Source: Paenibacillus sp. HW567
GTDB lineage: Bacteria; Bacillota; Bacilli; Paenibacillales; Paenibacillaceae
Direction: 5' to 3'
Length of the DNA stretch: 64,000 bases
Assembly (NCBI RefSeq): GCF_000374185.1
Contig: NZ_KB910518.1
Coordinates: 532,667 to 596,666 of the forward strand
Below are positions 50,872 through 60,342 of the stretch, one piece after another (position 1 is the stretch's first letter; every line of letters begins with the position of its first letter). The notes below the pieces were generated by a model that ran no database searches, had not been told where the DNA came from, and saw only the letters and a list, made by a program, of their open reading frames with translations. The position numbers and the translations under genes are program-made.

Positions 50872-52178
50872 AGACTGAACCTCGGGTACTGATCAAGCAT
50901 CTGGTGTCAGAGGAAGCGGGGGAGCGCCTGGAGCCGGAATGGCTTGCAGAACAACGTTTGGAAGCGGCAGCCCTGGCGGAAGCTCTGGATCTGCCAGAGC
51001 TGGAGAAGGTCCGGCTTCAAAACTGGAGCATTGGGGATTGGGGGCGGTATCGCGGACATGCTCCACTGGAAGGAGTCGAGGAACTGCCGTCATCATTGCA
51101 GCGCTGGGTGTCATCGGAGAATGTGCTGGTCCAGTGGAACTCAGGAAATGTCTTTAGCCGGCTATCCGGTCCCCTGAGAGAACAAGGCGTTATCCTGATG
51201 GATCTGGAATTAGCAGCTAACTTGTATCCGGAACGGGTTCAGCCGTATTTGATGCATGCGCTCAAGAGTGATGAGAATGTGCTGACGGCAGTACATGCGG
51301 CTTTGTGGAGCGGTGGTGCCTTCGTGTATGTACCTCCGGGTGTTCAGATTGAGGAGCCGCTGCAAATTTTGGCTTTTGCGGATGAGGCGGGCATCCGGTT
51401 TATGCCCCATGTGCTGATCGTGGCAGACGAGAACAGTTCGGTTACTGTAGTGGAGAACGTGACTTCTATGGGCCGGAATCAGGAACAGAGCCATAACGGT
51501 GTTATCGAGGTTTTCGTGAAAAGAGGAGCAAGGGCCTATATCTCATCACTGCATCACCTGAATGAAGCAGTTACCGACTTGACCTACCGGCGCGCGTATG
51601 TGGAACAGGAGGGCAGTGTGGAATGGATTCTGGGGGAAATGAATGAAGGCCATGCCATGAGCGATACAACATCCATTCTGCTGGGACGTGGTGCAAATGC
51701 CCGGCTTAAGACGGTTTCAGTTGGGGCAGGCAATCAAAAGATGCATATAACAACGAAAATTGTTCATGTAGGTCAAAACTCAATCAGTGATATGTTCATT
51801 CGGGCCGTAATGCGGGAGCAGTCCACAGCCATCTTGAACGGCATTACCAAAATCGAAAAAGGAGCAAAGGGCACTAACGGCCAGCAGACCGAAAAAATAC
51901 TGATGCTTCATCCGGAAGCCCGAGGTGATGCCAATCCGATTCTGCTGATTGATGAAGATGATGTGAAAGCCGGGCATGCGGCAAGTGTTGGGCAGGTCCA
52001 TCCGGAACAGGTCTACTACATGATGTCACGGGGAATTTCAAGAGCAGAGGCGGAGCGGCTGATTGTATATGGTTTTTTGGCGCCGGTCATTGATGAAGTT
52101 CCCTTGGAGGGTGCGGCAGATCAGCTTCGATTATTGGTGGAACACAAGCTGGGACAGGCGTCACCGGCAGTTAAATAA
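50868..52178 (+). CDS. sufD: Fe-S cluster assembly scaffold protein SufD
   Basis: 436 residues. SufBD core: [24 protein letters not shown]-like [40 protein letters not shown] and the C-terminal [20 protein letters not shown]. The N-terminal ~110 residues are helical and divergent, as in SufD. Starts in the stop of restored sufC (ATGA). SufS and SufU are not encoded here, so cysteine desulfurase must come from elsewhere. Confidence 0.9.
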   Translation: MKTEPRVLIKHLVSEEAGERLEPEWLAEQRLEAAALAEALDLPELEKVRLQNWSIGDWGRYRGHAPLEGVEELPSSLQRWVSSENVLVQWNSGNVFSRLSGPLREQGVILMDLELAANLYPERVQPYLMHALKSDENVLTAVHAALWSGGAFVYVPPGVQIEEPLQILAFADEAGIRFMPHVLIVADENSSVTVVENVTSMGRNQEQSHNGVIEVFVKRGARAYISSLHHLNEAVTDLTYRRAYVEQEGSVEWILGEMNEGHAMSDTTSILLGRGANARLKTVSVGAGNQKMHITTKIVHVGQNSISDMFIRAVMREQSTAILNGITKIEKGAKGTNGQQTEKILMLHPEARGDANPILLIDEDDVKAGHAASVGQVHPEQVYYMMSRGISRAEAERLIVYGFLAPVIDEVPLEGAADQLRLLVEHKLGQASPAVK

Positions 52179-52202
52179 AATGGCTTAAGGAGGTAAAGGA
52201 GC

Positions 52203-53600
52203 ATGCCCAAACAATTGTCCGATCCGGAAGAGTATCAGTATGGGTTCCGGGATAATCACGAATCCGTGTTTCGGTCCGGTAAGGGATTGACCCGCGATAT
52301 TGTAGCAACCATCTCACAAATGAAGGGCGAGCCCGGGTGGATGCTGGATTTCCGCCTGAAATCACTGGAGCTGTTCCACGGCATGGCGCTGCCCGAGTGG
52401 GGCGGTAATCTGAAAGAGCTGGATTTTAATGAAATCCAGTATTATGTGAAGCCTTCGGAGCATCAGGGGAAGACCTGGGAGGAGGTTCCCGCAGAAATCA
52501 AAGCCACCTTTGATAAGCTGGGCATTCCCGAAGCGGAGCAGAAGTTCCTGGCCGGGGTGTCCGCACAATATGAGTCTGAGGTTGTGTACCACAGCATTCA
52601 GAAGGATTTGGAGGCACAAGGTGTTATTTTTACAGATACAGATACGGCCTTAAAGGAATATCCGGAGCTGTTCAGAGAGCATTTTGCGACGATTATTCCA
52701 CCATCTGACAACAAATTTGCGGCGCTTAATAGTGCAGTATGGTCTGGCGGCAGCTTCCTCTATGTTCCCAAAGGGGTAAAGTGCGACGTTCCGCTTCAAG
52801 CGTATTTCCGGATTAATTCAGAAAATATGGGACAGTTTGAACGGACGCTGATCATCTCAGAGGAAGACAGCTTTGTGCATTATGTAGAGGGCTGTACAGC
52901 GCCAATCTACAGTACGAACTCCCTGCACAGCGCAGTGGTTGAAATCATCTGCCGGAAAAATTCACGTATGCGCTATACAACCATCCAAAACTGGGCGCCC
53001 AATATCTACAATATGGTAACCAAAAGGGCGGTTGCCGAAGAAAATGCAACGATGGAATGGGTGGATGGCAATATCGGCTCCAGACTGACGATGAAATATC
53101 CTTCCGTTATCTTGAAAGGCCGTGGAGCCAAAGGCTCAGTGCTCTCCATTGCCGTAGCCGGTAAAGGCCAGCATCAGGATGCCGGAGCCAAAATGATTCA
53201 TCTGGCACCAGAAACGACCTCCACCATTATTTCGAAATCAATCAGCAAGCATGGAGGGAAGGTGACCTACCGGGGACTTGCGTCATTCAGCCGAGACTCG
53301 GCCAGTTCCAAATCGAGTGTTAAATGTGACACCCTGATTCTTGATAATCAATCTACCTCAGATACGATCCCTTACAATGAAATCCGGAATGAATCCATTA
53401 CCCTAGAGCACGAAGCGACTGTATCCAAAGTTTCCGAGGAGCAGTTGTTCTATTTAATGAGCCGGGGATTGACGGAAGAAGAAGCCACTCAAATGATTGT
53501 AATGGGCTTTATTGAACCGTTCACTAAAGAGCTTCCTATGGAGTACGCAGTGGAAATGAATCGGCTGATCAAATTGGAGATGGAAGGAAGTATCGGATAA
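52203..53600 (+). CDS. sufB: Fe-S cluster scaffold protein SufB
   Basis: 465 residues, the usual SufB length. Motifs: [18 protein letters not shown] start, [40 protein letters not shown] (conserved Cys), [19 protein letters not shown], and [20 protein letters not shown] with Cys ~residue 378 near the cluster site. RBS AAGGAGG and AAAGGAG upstream. Order C-D-B without S and U differs from the standard Firmicute sufCDSUB operon, suggesting an accessory set. Confidence 0.95.
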   Translation: MPKQLSDPEEYQYGFRDNHESVFRSGKGLTRDIVATISQMKGEPGWMLDFRLKSLELFHGMALPEWGGNLKELDFNEIQYYVKPSEHQGKTWEEVPAEIKATFDKLGIPEAEQKFLAGVSAQYESEVVYHSIQKDLEAQGVIFTDTDTALKEYPELFREHFATIIPPSDNKFAALNSAVWSGGSFLYVPKGVKCDVPLQAYFRINSENMGQFERTLIISEEDSFVHYVEGCTAPIYSTNSLHSAVVEIICRKNSRMRYTTIQNWAPNIYNMVTKRAVAEENATMEWVDGNIGSRLTMKYPSVILKGRGAKGSVLSIAVAGKGQHQDAGAKMIHLAPETTSTIISKSISKHGGKVTYRGLASFSRDSASSKSSVKCDTLILDNQSTSDTIPYNEIRNESITLEHEATVSKVSEEQLFYLMSRGLTEEEATQMIVMGFIEPFTKELPMEYAVEMNRLIKLEMEGSIG

Positions 53601-53632
53601 AGCCCGGAGACATAACTCCGTATGAGAGGAGA

Positions 53633-54217
53633 ATGAGAACCTTGAGTCTGGCATCATTAATTAGAGAACGGAGAACTATCCGCAAGTTCAATCAGACGCC
53701 TGTTGCCGAGGAACTGGTGGTTGAGCTGCTGAATGAAGCCGCAGGATTGTTTCCATCTTCGGATACTGTTATCTGGCGCTGTCTATACGCTGGTACGTCC
53801 GAGTCGCGCACCCGGCTGGCCGATTATATGCTGGAGCAAATGACCGGGAGCAGGCTTGGCAAGTGGATTCCGGGCAAGATGATCGAGCTGTTCAAAAAGA
53901 GATTTACCGATATTCCCGGCCATGTTGTTGTAATTGCTGGCACCGGCCCGGACCGCCGGGCGAGTAACCGGAATTATGCGGCGGTCTGCAGCATCCTGCA
54001 GAATTTCCAACTGCTTGGCTGGGAGCGGCAGCTTGGGATGCTGTGGGATACCGAACCCATGATGCAAAGTGAGGAGTTTTTCAAACGTATCGGGGTCCGT
54101 GAGAATGAAAGATTTGTCGGCATTATTCATTTGGGGTATTTCGATAAGGCGCCAAGAGGCCGGGCAAGAACGTCAGCCGAGAAGAAATGGACAGTCTATA
54201 CAGGCCGGAAGGCTTGA
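53633..54217 (+). CDS. Nitroreductase-family protein
   Basis: 194 residues, related to the 42454 gene: LIRERRTIRKFNQTPV (FMN-binding Arg), NEAAGLFPSSDTVIWRCLY in place of the usual Ala-Pro-Ser loop, SILQNFQLLGWERQLGMLWD, and ENERFVGIIHLGYFDKAPRGRAR. ATG 53633 is close to the RBS GAGGAG; TTG 53642 has better spacing. Follows sufB by 32 bases within the same Fur-controlled operon. Confidence 0.85.
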   Translation: MRTLSLASLIRERRTIRKFNQTPVAEELVVELLNEAAGLFPSSDTVIWRCLYAGTSESRTRLADYMLEQMTGSRLGKWIPGKMIELFKKRFTDIPGHVVVIAGTGPDRRASNRNYAAVCSILQNFQLLGWERQLGMLWDTEPMMQSEEFFKRIGVRENERFVGIIHLGYFDKAPRGRARTSAEKKWTVYTGRKA

Positions 54218-54232
54218 AGGGAGGGATGAAAA

Positions 54233-54718
54233 GTGTCATTAACCGGATTAAGCATGGGGCTATACAGCCCCGGGTCCTTTTCCGACCGGCCCGTTCCGCA
54301 GTGGCTTGTGCTCGAGCTGCTGAATGATGCCGTGTGGGCGCCAAATGACGGGCTTAGGGAGCCTTGGAGATTTATTTATGCAGAGGCGGGCAGCGGCGGC
54401 TTCATGACAGGTCTGCAAGACCCTGCTCCAGCTTTCCTGATTGTCGCAATGAAGGAAGAGAGCGATTCGTATAAGCGGGATGAGGATTTTGCCGCGGTCT
54501 GCTGCCTTATTCAGAACTTCCAACTGCTTGCACACGTACGGAAACTGGGGGTAAGGCGGACGATGAAGGATTGGATGTATGACCGGGAGCAGACTTACTT
54601 GTTCGGTGTGCAGGATAAGGAATGCATCGTTGCTGTTCTGGAAATGGGGTTTGTGGACGAGCCGGAGAGTGCGTACAGGGCAGCTAGCGTGACAGAAGTA
54701 AGGCTCGAGTCGCTGTAG
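54233..54718 (+). CDS. Nitroreductase-like protein with degenerate N-terminus
   Basis: 161 residues. Shares NDAVWAPNDGLREPWRFIYAE and AAVCCLIQNFQLLAHVRKLG with the two other nitroreductases in the window, but the N-terminal Arg-rich FMN-binding segment is replaced by GLYSPGSFSDRPV and ~30 residues are missing mid-protein. GTG start after GGGAGGG. It may be a non-catalytic partner that dimerises with the 53633 product, or a decaying copy. Confidence 0.75.
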   Translation: MSLTGLSMGLYSPGSFSDRPVPQWLVLELLNDAVWAPNDGLREPWRFIYAEAGSGGFMTGLQDPAPAFLIVAMKEESDSYKRDEDFAAVCCLIQNFQLLAHVRKLGVRRTMKDWMYDREQTYLFGVQDKECIVAVLEMGFVDEPESAYRAASVTEVRLESL

Positions 54719-54757
54719 TGTTATACAATTAAATGGATGTACCCCAATGTTTTGTAC

Positions 54758-54795
54758 AGCTTTCTCTTGCTTCTCAAGGCAAGGGAGAGCTTTTT
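54758..54795 (+). terminator. Terminator of the marR-suf operon
   Basis: AGCTTTCTCTTGC pairs with GCAAGGGAGAGCT around an 8-base loop, then TTTTT. Confidence 0.85.
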
Positions 54796-55093
54796 GCTGT
54801 GGGATGCACTGTGGAAAGTATTTCAATTTGTAAATATACAAAAGTGAATAATGGGTGTAAAATTGCATTACTTGAGCTTTTCGGGGAGCTGGCAGTATAC
54901 ATACATCTCGCGAACGCGGAATATTCGCAGGAAGGGCCGGCCTGCTATATGGGAGGGGACTTTCAAAGGGCGGCGAAGCTGCTTCACTTTATGCCCTTAT
55001 GTGAATAAATTCGCATAAGCGATATTATATTCTGTGCTGCCCCGGAGGCCGATGAGTAATCAAAACAAAGAAGATGGAGGCTACCGGAGAAAC
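54796..55093. other. Intergenic region before the ABC importer
   Basis: 298 bases with no recognised RNA. Alternative in-frame starts of the importer lipoprotein lie near its right end. A TATTATATT run near 55024 could hold a -10 element; no confident -35. Confidence 0.3.
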
Positions 55094-56110
55094 ATGAAGA
55101 GAAAGAACTGGAAACACCTTACAATGCTGTTGATGCTGGTCGCTGCGATCAGTGTAGTGGCGGTGGGCTGCGGCACATCCAATACGAATAATGCAGGAGC
55201 GGATACACAGGGGAACGCGGCTGGAGAGGCGCCGGCTGCAGGCGGTACACCCGCAGAGACGGCTACGTTAACGCTGGGTCTTTTACCATCCATTGATGCG
55301 ATTCCATTCATTATTGCCCATGAGCGGGGCTTTGATAAAGAGCATAACGTGAATCTGGAGATTCAGACGTTCAAGAGCGCCAAGGATCGTGACGTGGCTT
55401 TTCAGGCCGGTAAAGTGGATGGGCTTAGCGCCGACCTGGTGGCGATTTCGATCTATAATGAAGCGGGGCTAGATGTGAAGATCACCAGCACCACTACCGG
55501 TGAATTTGATCTGCTGACCGGCAATGATGCGATTAAGGATGTGAAGGATCTCAAGGGCAAGACAGTGATACTGTCCAAGAATACTTCAACACAATATACG
55601 GTGGCGACGATGCTGAAGCAGGCAGGGTTGACGGAAGACGATATTACGGTGACTGAAGTGCCGCAAATTCCAACCCGTCTGGAGCTGCTGAAGAACCAAA
55701 AAGCCGATGCGGCTATTTTGCCGGAGCCTTATGTCACGATGGGGAAAGCGGCTGGTCTGCGCGTGCTCAGCTCCACCAAGACCGCTAATGTGAATCCGTT
55801 TGTGCTGGCCTTCCCGCAAAGCGCGATTGATGCCAAGGGACAAGCAATTCGCGATATGTATGCAGCGTATGATGAAGCGGTAGCTTACATGAAATCGCAT
55901 GTCCAATCGGACTATATTGATCTGATTATCAAGGAGGTCGGCTACCCGGATACCTTGAAGGACCAGATCAAAGTACCGGAATACCAGCCGGCTAATCAGG
56001 TGGATGTGAAGGAAGTGGAAGCGGCGTTTGCCTGGGCGCGGGAGACAGGCCTCCTGACCAAAAATATTGCGGCTGAAGATGTGATCTCCGATGTCCAGTT
56101 CAAAAAATAA
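55094..56110 (+). CDS. NitT/TauT-type ABC transporter substrate-binding lipoprotein
   Basis: 338 residues. Lipoprotein signal ending VVAVGCGTSN, Ala/Gly/Thr linker, then a NMT1/SsuA-type domain: TLGLLPSIDAIPFIIAHERG, EIQTFKSAKDRDVAFQAGKVDG, ILSKNTSTQYTVATMLKQAG, AILPEPYVTMGKAAGLRVL. ATG 55094 follows CGGAG by 5 bases; in-frame upstream ATGs lack an RBS. The 3' end overlaps the ATPase gene by 20 bases. Substrate (sulfonate, nitrate, thiamin precursor or other) cannot be told. Confidence 0.9.
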   Translation: MKRKNWKHLTMLLMLVAAISVVAVGCGTSNTNNAGADTQGNAAGEAPAAGGTPAETATLTLGLLPSIDAIPFIIAHERGFDKEHNVNLEIQTFKSAKDRDVAFQAGKVDGLSADLVAISIYNEAGLDVKITSTTTGEFDLLTGNDAIKDVKDLKGKTVILSKNTSTQYTVATMLKQAGLTEDDITVTEVPQIPTRLELLKNQKADAAILPEPYVTMGKAAGLRVLSSTKTANVNPFVLAFPQSAIDAKGQAIRDMYAAYDEAVAYMKSHVQSDYIDLIIKEVGYPDTLKDQIKVPEYQPANQVDVKEVEAAFAWARETGLLTKNIAAEDVISDVQFKK

Positions 56111-56867
56111 CGGACTCTGCATCAAAGAGCTGCAAGTGGAATATAAAAGCGGACAATTGGCTCTGGGGCAGGTCAATCTGACCTTGCCGGAGCATGGGAT
56201 TTATACGATTATCGGGCCTTCCGGCAGCGGCAAATCCACACTGCTGCGCGCGGTGGCGGGACTGCTGCCGGGCTATGAGGGCGAACTGCTGTTCAACGGG
56301 AAATCCGTACATGACAAAGAAACGCTGATTGGACTGGTCCCGCAAAATTATGGGCTGCTGCCCTGGAAGACCGTTCATGACAACATTCAGATTGCGATGA
56401 AGATCACCCGCCCGGCAGGAGGACGCAAGGAAACGCAGGAGGCGCAAATTACCCATTGGCTGGAGTCGATGGGAATTTCCGAGCTGGCCGCCCGGTACCC
56501 GCTCTCGCTGAGCGGTGGACAGCAGCAGCGGGTGGCGATTGCCCGGGCGTTTGCCATTCAGCCGACTATTCTGCTGCTGGACGAGCCGTTCTCCGCCCTG
56601 GATGCCATTACGCGCGAAGCGCTGCAGCAGATTTTTCTGGATAATTGGCTGGCTAACCCGGCTACGACGCTGTTTGTAACCCATGATGTGGAGGAAGCGA
56701 TTTTGCTGGGACAGAGAATCATCGTCATGCCGTCAAGCAAGCAGGATACGCCGGAAATCCTTGATAACGCTGCTGTCTTTGCGATGAAGCATGAGGATAA
56801 GCGGGACAGCGATGATTATTTTGAGCAGAGCAAGCGCATCAGAAAGGTAATGCTTACGAAATGGTGA
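56091..56867 (+). CDS. ABC transporter ATP-binding protein
   Basis: 258 residues. Walker A GPSGSGKST, Q-loop VPQNYGLLPW, signature LSGGQQQRVAIARAFAI, Walker B ILLLDEPFSALDA, H-loop FVTHDVEEAI. SsuB/TauB-like. Starts within the binding-protein gene and overlaps the permease gene by 7 bases, so one importer operon. Confidence 0.95.
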   Translation: MSSSKNNGLCIKELQVEYKSGQLALGQVNLTLPEHGIYTIIGPSGSGKSTLLRAVAGLLPGYEGELLFNGKSVHDKETLIGLVPQNYGLLPWKTVHDNIQIAMKITRPAGGRKETQEAQITHWLESMGISELAARYPLSLSGGQQQRVAIARAFAIQPTILLLDEPFSALDAITREALQQIFLDNWLANPATTLFVTHDVEEAILLGQRIIVMPSSKQDTPEILDNAAVFAMKHEDKRDSDDYFEQSKRIRKVMLTKW

Positions 56868-57613
56868 AAAAAAGACGTCTTCCTCACTTGCTGCGGCTGT
56901 TGTTTGTCTTTTTATGCATGAATGCGGTATGGTATGTTGTTTATCTGCTGATGAATCATCCGATTCTTCCCAGCCCCGGCTCGGTCTATAAGGCGATGTT
57001 CCATCTAGGGGCAAAGGATGTGGCGCTGAATGTCGGCTATAGTCTGCTGCGGATTTTTGAAGGGGTGCTGCTGGCACTGCTGATCGGTCTGCTGATCGGC
57101 CTCTTAATGGGCCGTTCGCCGCTATGGAACCGGCTGCTGGACCCGGTAGTATACCTCACCTATCCTATCCCAAAAATTGCGCTGCTGCCGGTGGTCATGC
57201 TGTTCTTCGGGCTTGGCGAAACCTCCAAGGTGCTGATGATTATGCTGATTCTGCTGTTCCAGGTTATCATCTCTGTGCGTGACGGTATCAAGGCCATCCC
57301 CGAAAGCACCTATGATGTGCTGACCAGCATCGGCGCAAGCACCGCGCAGAAATTCTGGAATGTGACGCTGCCCGGCGCACTGTCGGTCATTCTCAGCACG
57401 ATCCGGATTTCCCTTGGAACTGCAATTTCCGTATTGTTCTTCACCGAAATCTATGGCACGGAGCATGGCATGGGCTTTTTCATTATGGATGCCTGGCTGC
57501 GCCTGGACTACCCTGAGATGTACGCAGGAATTATGCTGTTCAGCCTTGTCGGATTTGTGCTGTTCCTGCTCGTCGATGTTCTGGATTACAGATTTATGAA
57601 ATGGCGGCGGTAA
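56861..57613 (+). CDS. ABC transporter permease (SsuC/TauC-like)
   Basis: 250 residues, six membrane helices. Contains the cytoplasmic EAA-type coupling loop AIPESTYDVLTSIGASTAQKFWNVTLPGAL (Glu-Ser-x, then Gly) and LLIGLLMGRSPLWNRLLDP. Completes the SBP-ATPase-permease set; a terminator follows at 57663. Confidence 0.92.
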   Translation: MVKKRRLPHLLRLLFVFLCMNAVWYVVYLLMNHPILPSPGSVYKAMFHLGAKDVALNVGYSLLRIFEGVLLALLIGLLIGLLMGRSPLWNRLLDPVVYLTYPIPKIALLPVVMLFFGLGETSKVLMIMLILLFQVIISVRDGIKAIPESTYDVLTSIGASTAQKFWNVTLPGALSVILSTIRISLGTAISVLFFTEIYGTEHGMGFFIMDAWLRLDYPEMYAGIMLFSLVGFVLFLLVDVLDYRFMKWRR

Positions 57614-57662
57614 AGGGAGGACGTTGCTGCTGCTGAGGTAGAATAGGATAGTAATAACTGTA

Positions 57663-57690
57663 AGGCGGCTCATGAACGGGCCGTCTTTTT
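57663..57690 (+). terminator. Terminator of the ABC importer operon
   Basis: GGCGGCTC and GGGCCGTC pair with two G-U pairs around a 9-base loop, followed by TTTTT. Confidence 0.7.
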
Positions 57691-57782
57691 GCAAACACAA
57701 AAATTCAAGTTTCCTCCGCAAGCAAACAGGTTCTTCACAACTCTGAGTTAATCTTTGTATATAACGAAGGGGGAGAACGACA

Positions 57783-58037
57783 ATGAAAAAGAAGATCTGG
57801 TTAGGGATTGCGGCATTGGTTCTGGTAATGGGCATTGGTACAAGCGTATATGCAGCGGGGGCTGACAACGGGCAGGGCTGGTTGGAGAAGATGCTGCCCT
57901 TTGCAAAACAAATGCATCCGGGCTTGTCGGATGACGGCATCAAAGAGATGGTGAACAATTGCCGTGAGAATCAAGGAACAGGCATGGGCGGCATGATGGG
58001 CAATTCATCCGGCAGATCAGGCATGATGAACTTCTAA
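57783..58037 (+). CDS. Small secreted protein with Met-rich C-terminus
   Basis: 84 residues. Sec signal ending SVYAAGA, a short helical middle (LEKMLPFAKQMHPGLSDDGI, a single Cys in NNCRENQ), and a Met/Gly tail GMGGMMGNSSGRSGMM. Such Met-rich tails suggest binding of soft metals such as Cu(I) or Ag(I), as inference. Promoter-like TTCACA-N18-TATATA at 57734-57763; RBS GAAGGGGGAG. It precedes a two-component system by 69 bases and may be its target or accessory. Confidence 0.75.
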   Translation: MKKKIWLGIAALVLVMGIGTSVYAAGADNGQGWLEKMLPFAKQMHPGLSDDGIKEMVNNCRENQGTGMGGMMGNSSGRSGMMNF

Positions 58038-58106
58038 CTGCGCCATACATCCACGCCGCTCTTTCGCAGCAATGCAGATGATGAAGTTTCAGGATGGGAT
58101 GAAGGG

Positions 58107-58823
58107 ATGATGGCGGTGGATGCTCCAACTATTTTGCTTGTGGACGACGAGGCGGATATTCTTCAGGTGATCAGAGCGTATCTGGAGAAAAACCATTATA
58201 GAGTGTATGAGGCTGAAACTGGAACCGGCGCATTGCAGCTTTTTGATGAGCTGAAGCCTGATCTGGTGGTGCTTGATCTGATGCTGCCGGATATTTCCGG
58301 CGAGGAGATTTGCAGAATCATCCGCAGAGATGCAAATACGCCTATCCTTATGCTCACGGCCAAAAGCAGTGAAGACGATATGGTGAATGGCCTGCTGATG
58401 GGTGCGGACGATTACATTACCAAGCCCTTCAGTCCAAGGGAACTGCTGGCCCGCGTAATCAGTCTGCTTAGAAGGGCGCAGCATGCTCAGAACCAGGAGC
58501 CGAAAGGCAGCTTGAGCTTCGGGGGCGGGAGGCTTTGGATGGATTCTGAGCGGCATGAGGTCAAGCTGGAAGGAGAGCTGCTTGCGCTGACACCCCTTGA
58601 ATTCAAGCTGCTGGAGTGTCTGTCGAGGAATCCCAAGCGGGCCTTCAGCCGTTATGAGCTGGTAAATCTTATCCAGGGCGATGATTTTGACGGCTTTGAG
58701 CGGACGATAGATGTGCACATCAAGAATTTGCGGCAAAAAATCGGCGATAGTCCACGGCATCCCCAGTTTATAGGCACAGTGTTCGGAATCGGCTATAAAT
58801 TTCTGGTGAACCGGGATGAATAA
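58107..58823 (+). CDS. OmpR/PhoB-family response regulator
   Basis: 238 residues. Receiver: LLVDDEADIL (acidic pair), phospho-acceptor Asp in LVVLDLMLPDISG, Thr in ILMLTAKS, Lys in YITKPFSP. C-terminal winged helix with ALTPLEFKLLECLSRNPKRA and GFERTIDVHIKNLRQKIGD. AAGGG precedes tandem ATGs at 58107/58110. Overlaps the kinase gene by 8 bases. Confidence 0.95.
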   Translation: MMAVDAPTILLVDDEADILQVIRAYLEKNHYRVYEAETGTGALQLFDELKPDLVVLDLMLPDISGEEICRIIRRDANTPILMLTAKSSEDDMVNGLLMGADDYITKPFSPRELLARVISLLRRAQHAQNQEPKGSLSFGGGRLWMDSERHEVKLEGELLALTPLEFKLLECLSRNPKRAFSRYELVNLIQGDDFDGFERTIDVHIKNLRQKIGDSPRHPQFIGTVFGIGYKFLVNRDE

Positions 58824-60156
58824 AGGCGGATTGCGAAAAAAACTGCTGCTGTCCCATCTGGGTGTCGCACTCAGTTCCCTGCTGATCATCTTTTTTCTAG
58901 TCAATCTGGTGATGAGCTTCTCCTTTGGAAGGTATGTCGAGAACCAGCGGAAAGCCGAAGCCGGATTCCTGCTCGCCGATCTGGAGCAAGCCTATGATCC
59001 TGCACAGGCTTGGGGGATGGATGCATTGATGAATATATCCCATCAGGCGATGCTGCGCAATTATTCCATACGCCTATACGATGCCGAAGGGAAGCTGGTC
59101 TGGGACACAGGAAGCATGGGCATGGGGATGTCAACGGCGAATCAGGCTGCGGCTGCCAGCCGCTATGAGATTGTGAAGGATGGAGTGAACATCGGCGCAC
59201 TTGAAATGCGGGGAGATGGCGAAGCGGAGCAAGCGCAAAACCGGGATTTTCTCCAACTGTTCAACCGGCTGTCTTGGGGAGCGCTGCTGCTGGTGCTTGC
59301 GGGTGCCTATCTGTACAGCAGACTTATGGCTAAAGGCTTGAGCCTTCCGCTAGTGCAGATCAAGAGAACCGCCGTGAAGATGCGGGAAGGCAATTTGACG
59401 GAGCGGGTTCCGCTTCAGCGTAACAGGCAGACGGAAATTGAAGAGGTAGGCCTGGCGCTTAATTATCTTGCGGATACGTTGCAGCAACAAGAGAAGCTAA
59501 GAAAAAATCTTACGGCAGATGTAGCGCATGAATTACGTACGCCTCTGACTACCGTCCAGAGCTATATTGAAGCTTTTCAGGATGGAATATGGGAAGCGAC
59601 TCCTGAGAGATTGCAGATTTGTCACGCTCAAATCATCCGGTTGGTGCAGCTTATTAATGATCTGGAGAAGCTGAATGCGGCAGAGAACCCGATGATACAA
59701 CTGCGGCATGAACGGCTGCTTCTGAATGACGTGCTTCGTGACTCGGTTCATTCGGTTGCCGGCAGACCGGAGCTGGACAAGGTTGTCTTGACCTTAAAGG
59801 ATGAGAAGCAAATCTTTATTAACGGTGATTATGAACGGCTGGTGCAGGTATTTGTCAACTTGCTGAATAATGCGCTTAAATATACCAAGGAAGGCGGTAT
59901 AGAAATAAGCCTCGCTGAGGAGTCTTCCGAAGTAAGGGTGATGATTGCCGATACGGGTGCTGGAATTGCCGCCGATGAGCTGCCGTATATATTTGAACGC
60001 TTTTACCGTGGAGAGAAATCGCGCAGCCGTAAAACCGGGGGAGCGGGAATCGGTCTTACGATTGTAAAAGCGATTGTCGAAGCGCACGGAGGACGGGTAA
60101 CCGTCTCAAGCACGCCGGGCTCAGGCTCGGAGTTCAGTGTTCATCTTCCTAAATGA
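58816..60156 (+). CDS. Sensor histidine kinase, partner of the response regulator
   Basis: 446 residues. Two membrane helices (~16-36 and ~155-175) flank an extracellular domain of ~115 residues that includes the Met cluster GSMGMGMSTANQ. HAMP follows (LPLVQIKRTAVKMREGNLTE), then HisKA with DVAHELRTPLTTVQSYIEAF (phospho-His), and HATPase with N-box VFVNLLNNALKYT, G1 IADTGAGIA and G2 GGAGIGLTIVKAI. The Met cluster plus the Met-rich secreted protein upstream suggest a metal (Cu/Ag) stimulus; not proven. Confidence 0.94.
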   Translation: MNKGGLRKKLLLSHLGVALSSLLIIFFLVNLVMSFSFGRYVENQRKAEAGFLLADLEQAYDPAQAWGMDALMNISHQAMLRNYSIRLYDAEGKLVWDTGSMGMGMSTANQAAAASRYEIVKDGVNIGALEMRGDGEAEQAQNRDFLQLFNRLSWGALLLVLAGAYLYSRLMAKGLSLPLVQIKRTAVKMREGNLTERVPLQRNRQTEIEEVGLALNYLADTLQQQEKLRKNLTADVAHELRTPLTTVQSYIEAFQDGIWEATPERLQICHAQIIRLVQLINDLEKLNAAENPMIQLRHERLLLNDVLRDSVHSVAGRPELDKVVLTLKDEKQIFINGDYERLVQVFVNLLNNALKYTKEGGIEISLAEESSEVRVMIADTGAGIAADELPYIFERFYRGEKSRSRKTGGAGIGLTIVKAIVEAHGGRVTVSSTPGSGSEFSVHLPK

Positions 60157-60193
60157 ATACCCTTTGCTGGAGTGTTCTTCAGCCTGGGACTGC

Positions 60194-60233
60194 AAAAGCC
60201 TCGTTTTCGATCTGACAGATGAGGCTTTTTTTT
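60194..60233 (+). terminator. Terminator of the two-component operon
   Basis: AAAAGCCTC (60194-60202) pairs with GAGGCTTTT (60221-60229) around an 18-base loop, in a run of eight T. Confidence 0.82.
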
Positions 60234-60342
60234 GCGTATTTCTCGCAATCTGTAGTTTCCTGCCGTAAATAAAATATGGAAAAAATAAGCATATATCTCT
60301 ATACTTAGAGAGAATATATGGTAAAAATTGAGGAGGATGAAT

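Noticed and set aside
54880-55060. SAM or thiamin riboswitch before the ABC importer
   Set aside because: GC-rich segments near 54935-54960 do not contain the conserved S-box or THI-box core sequences.
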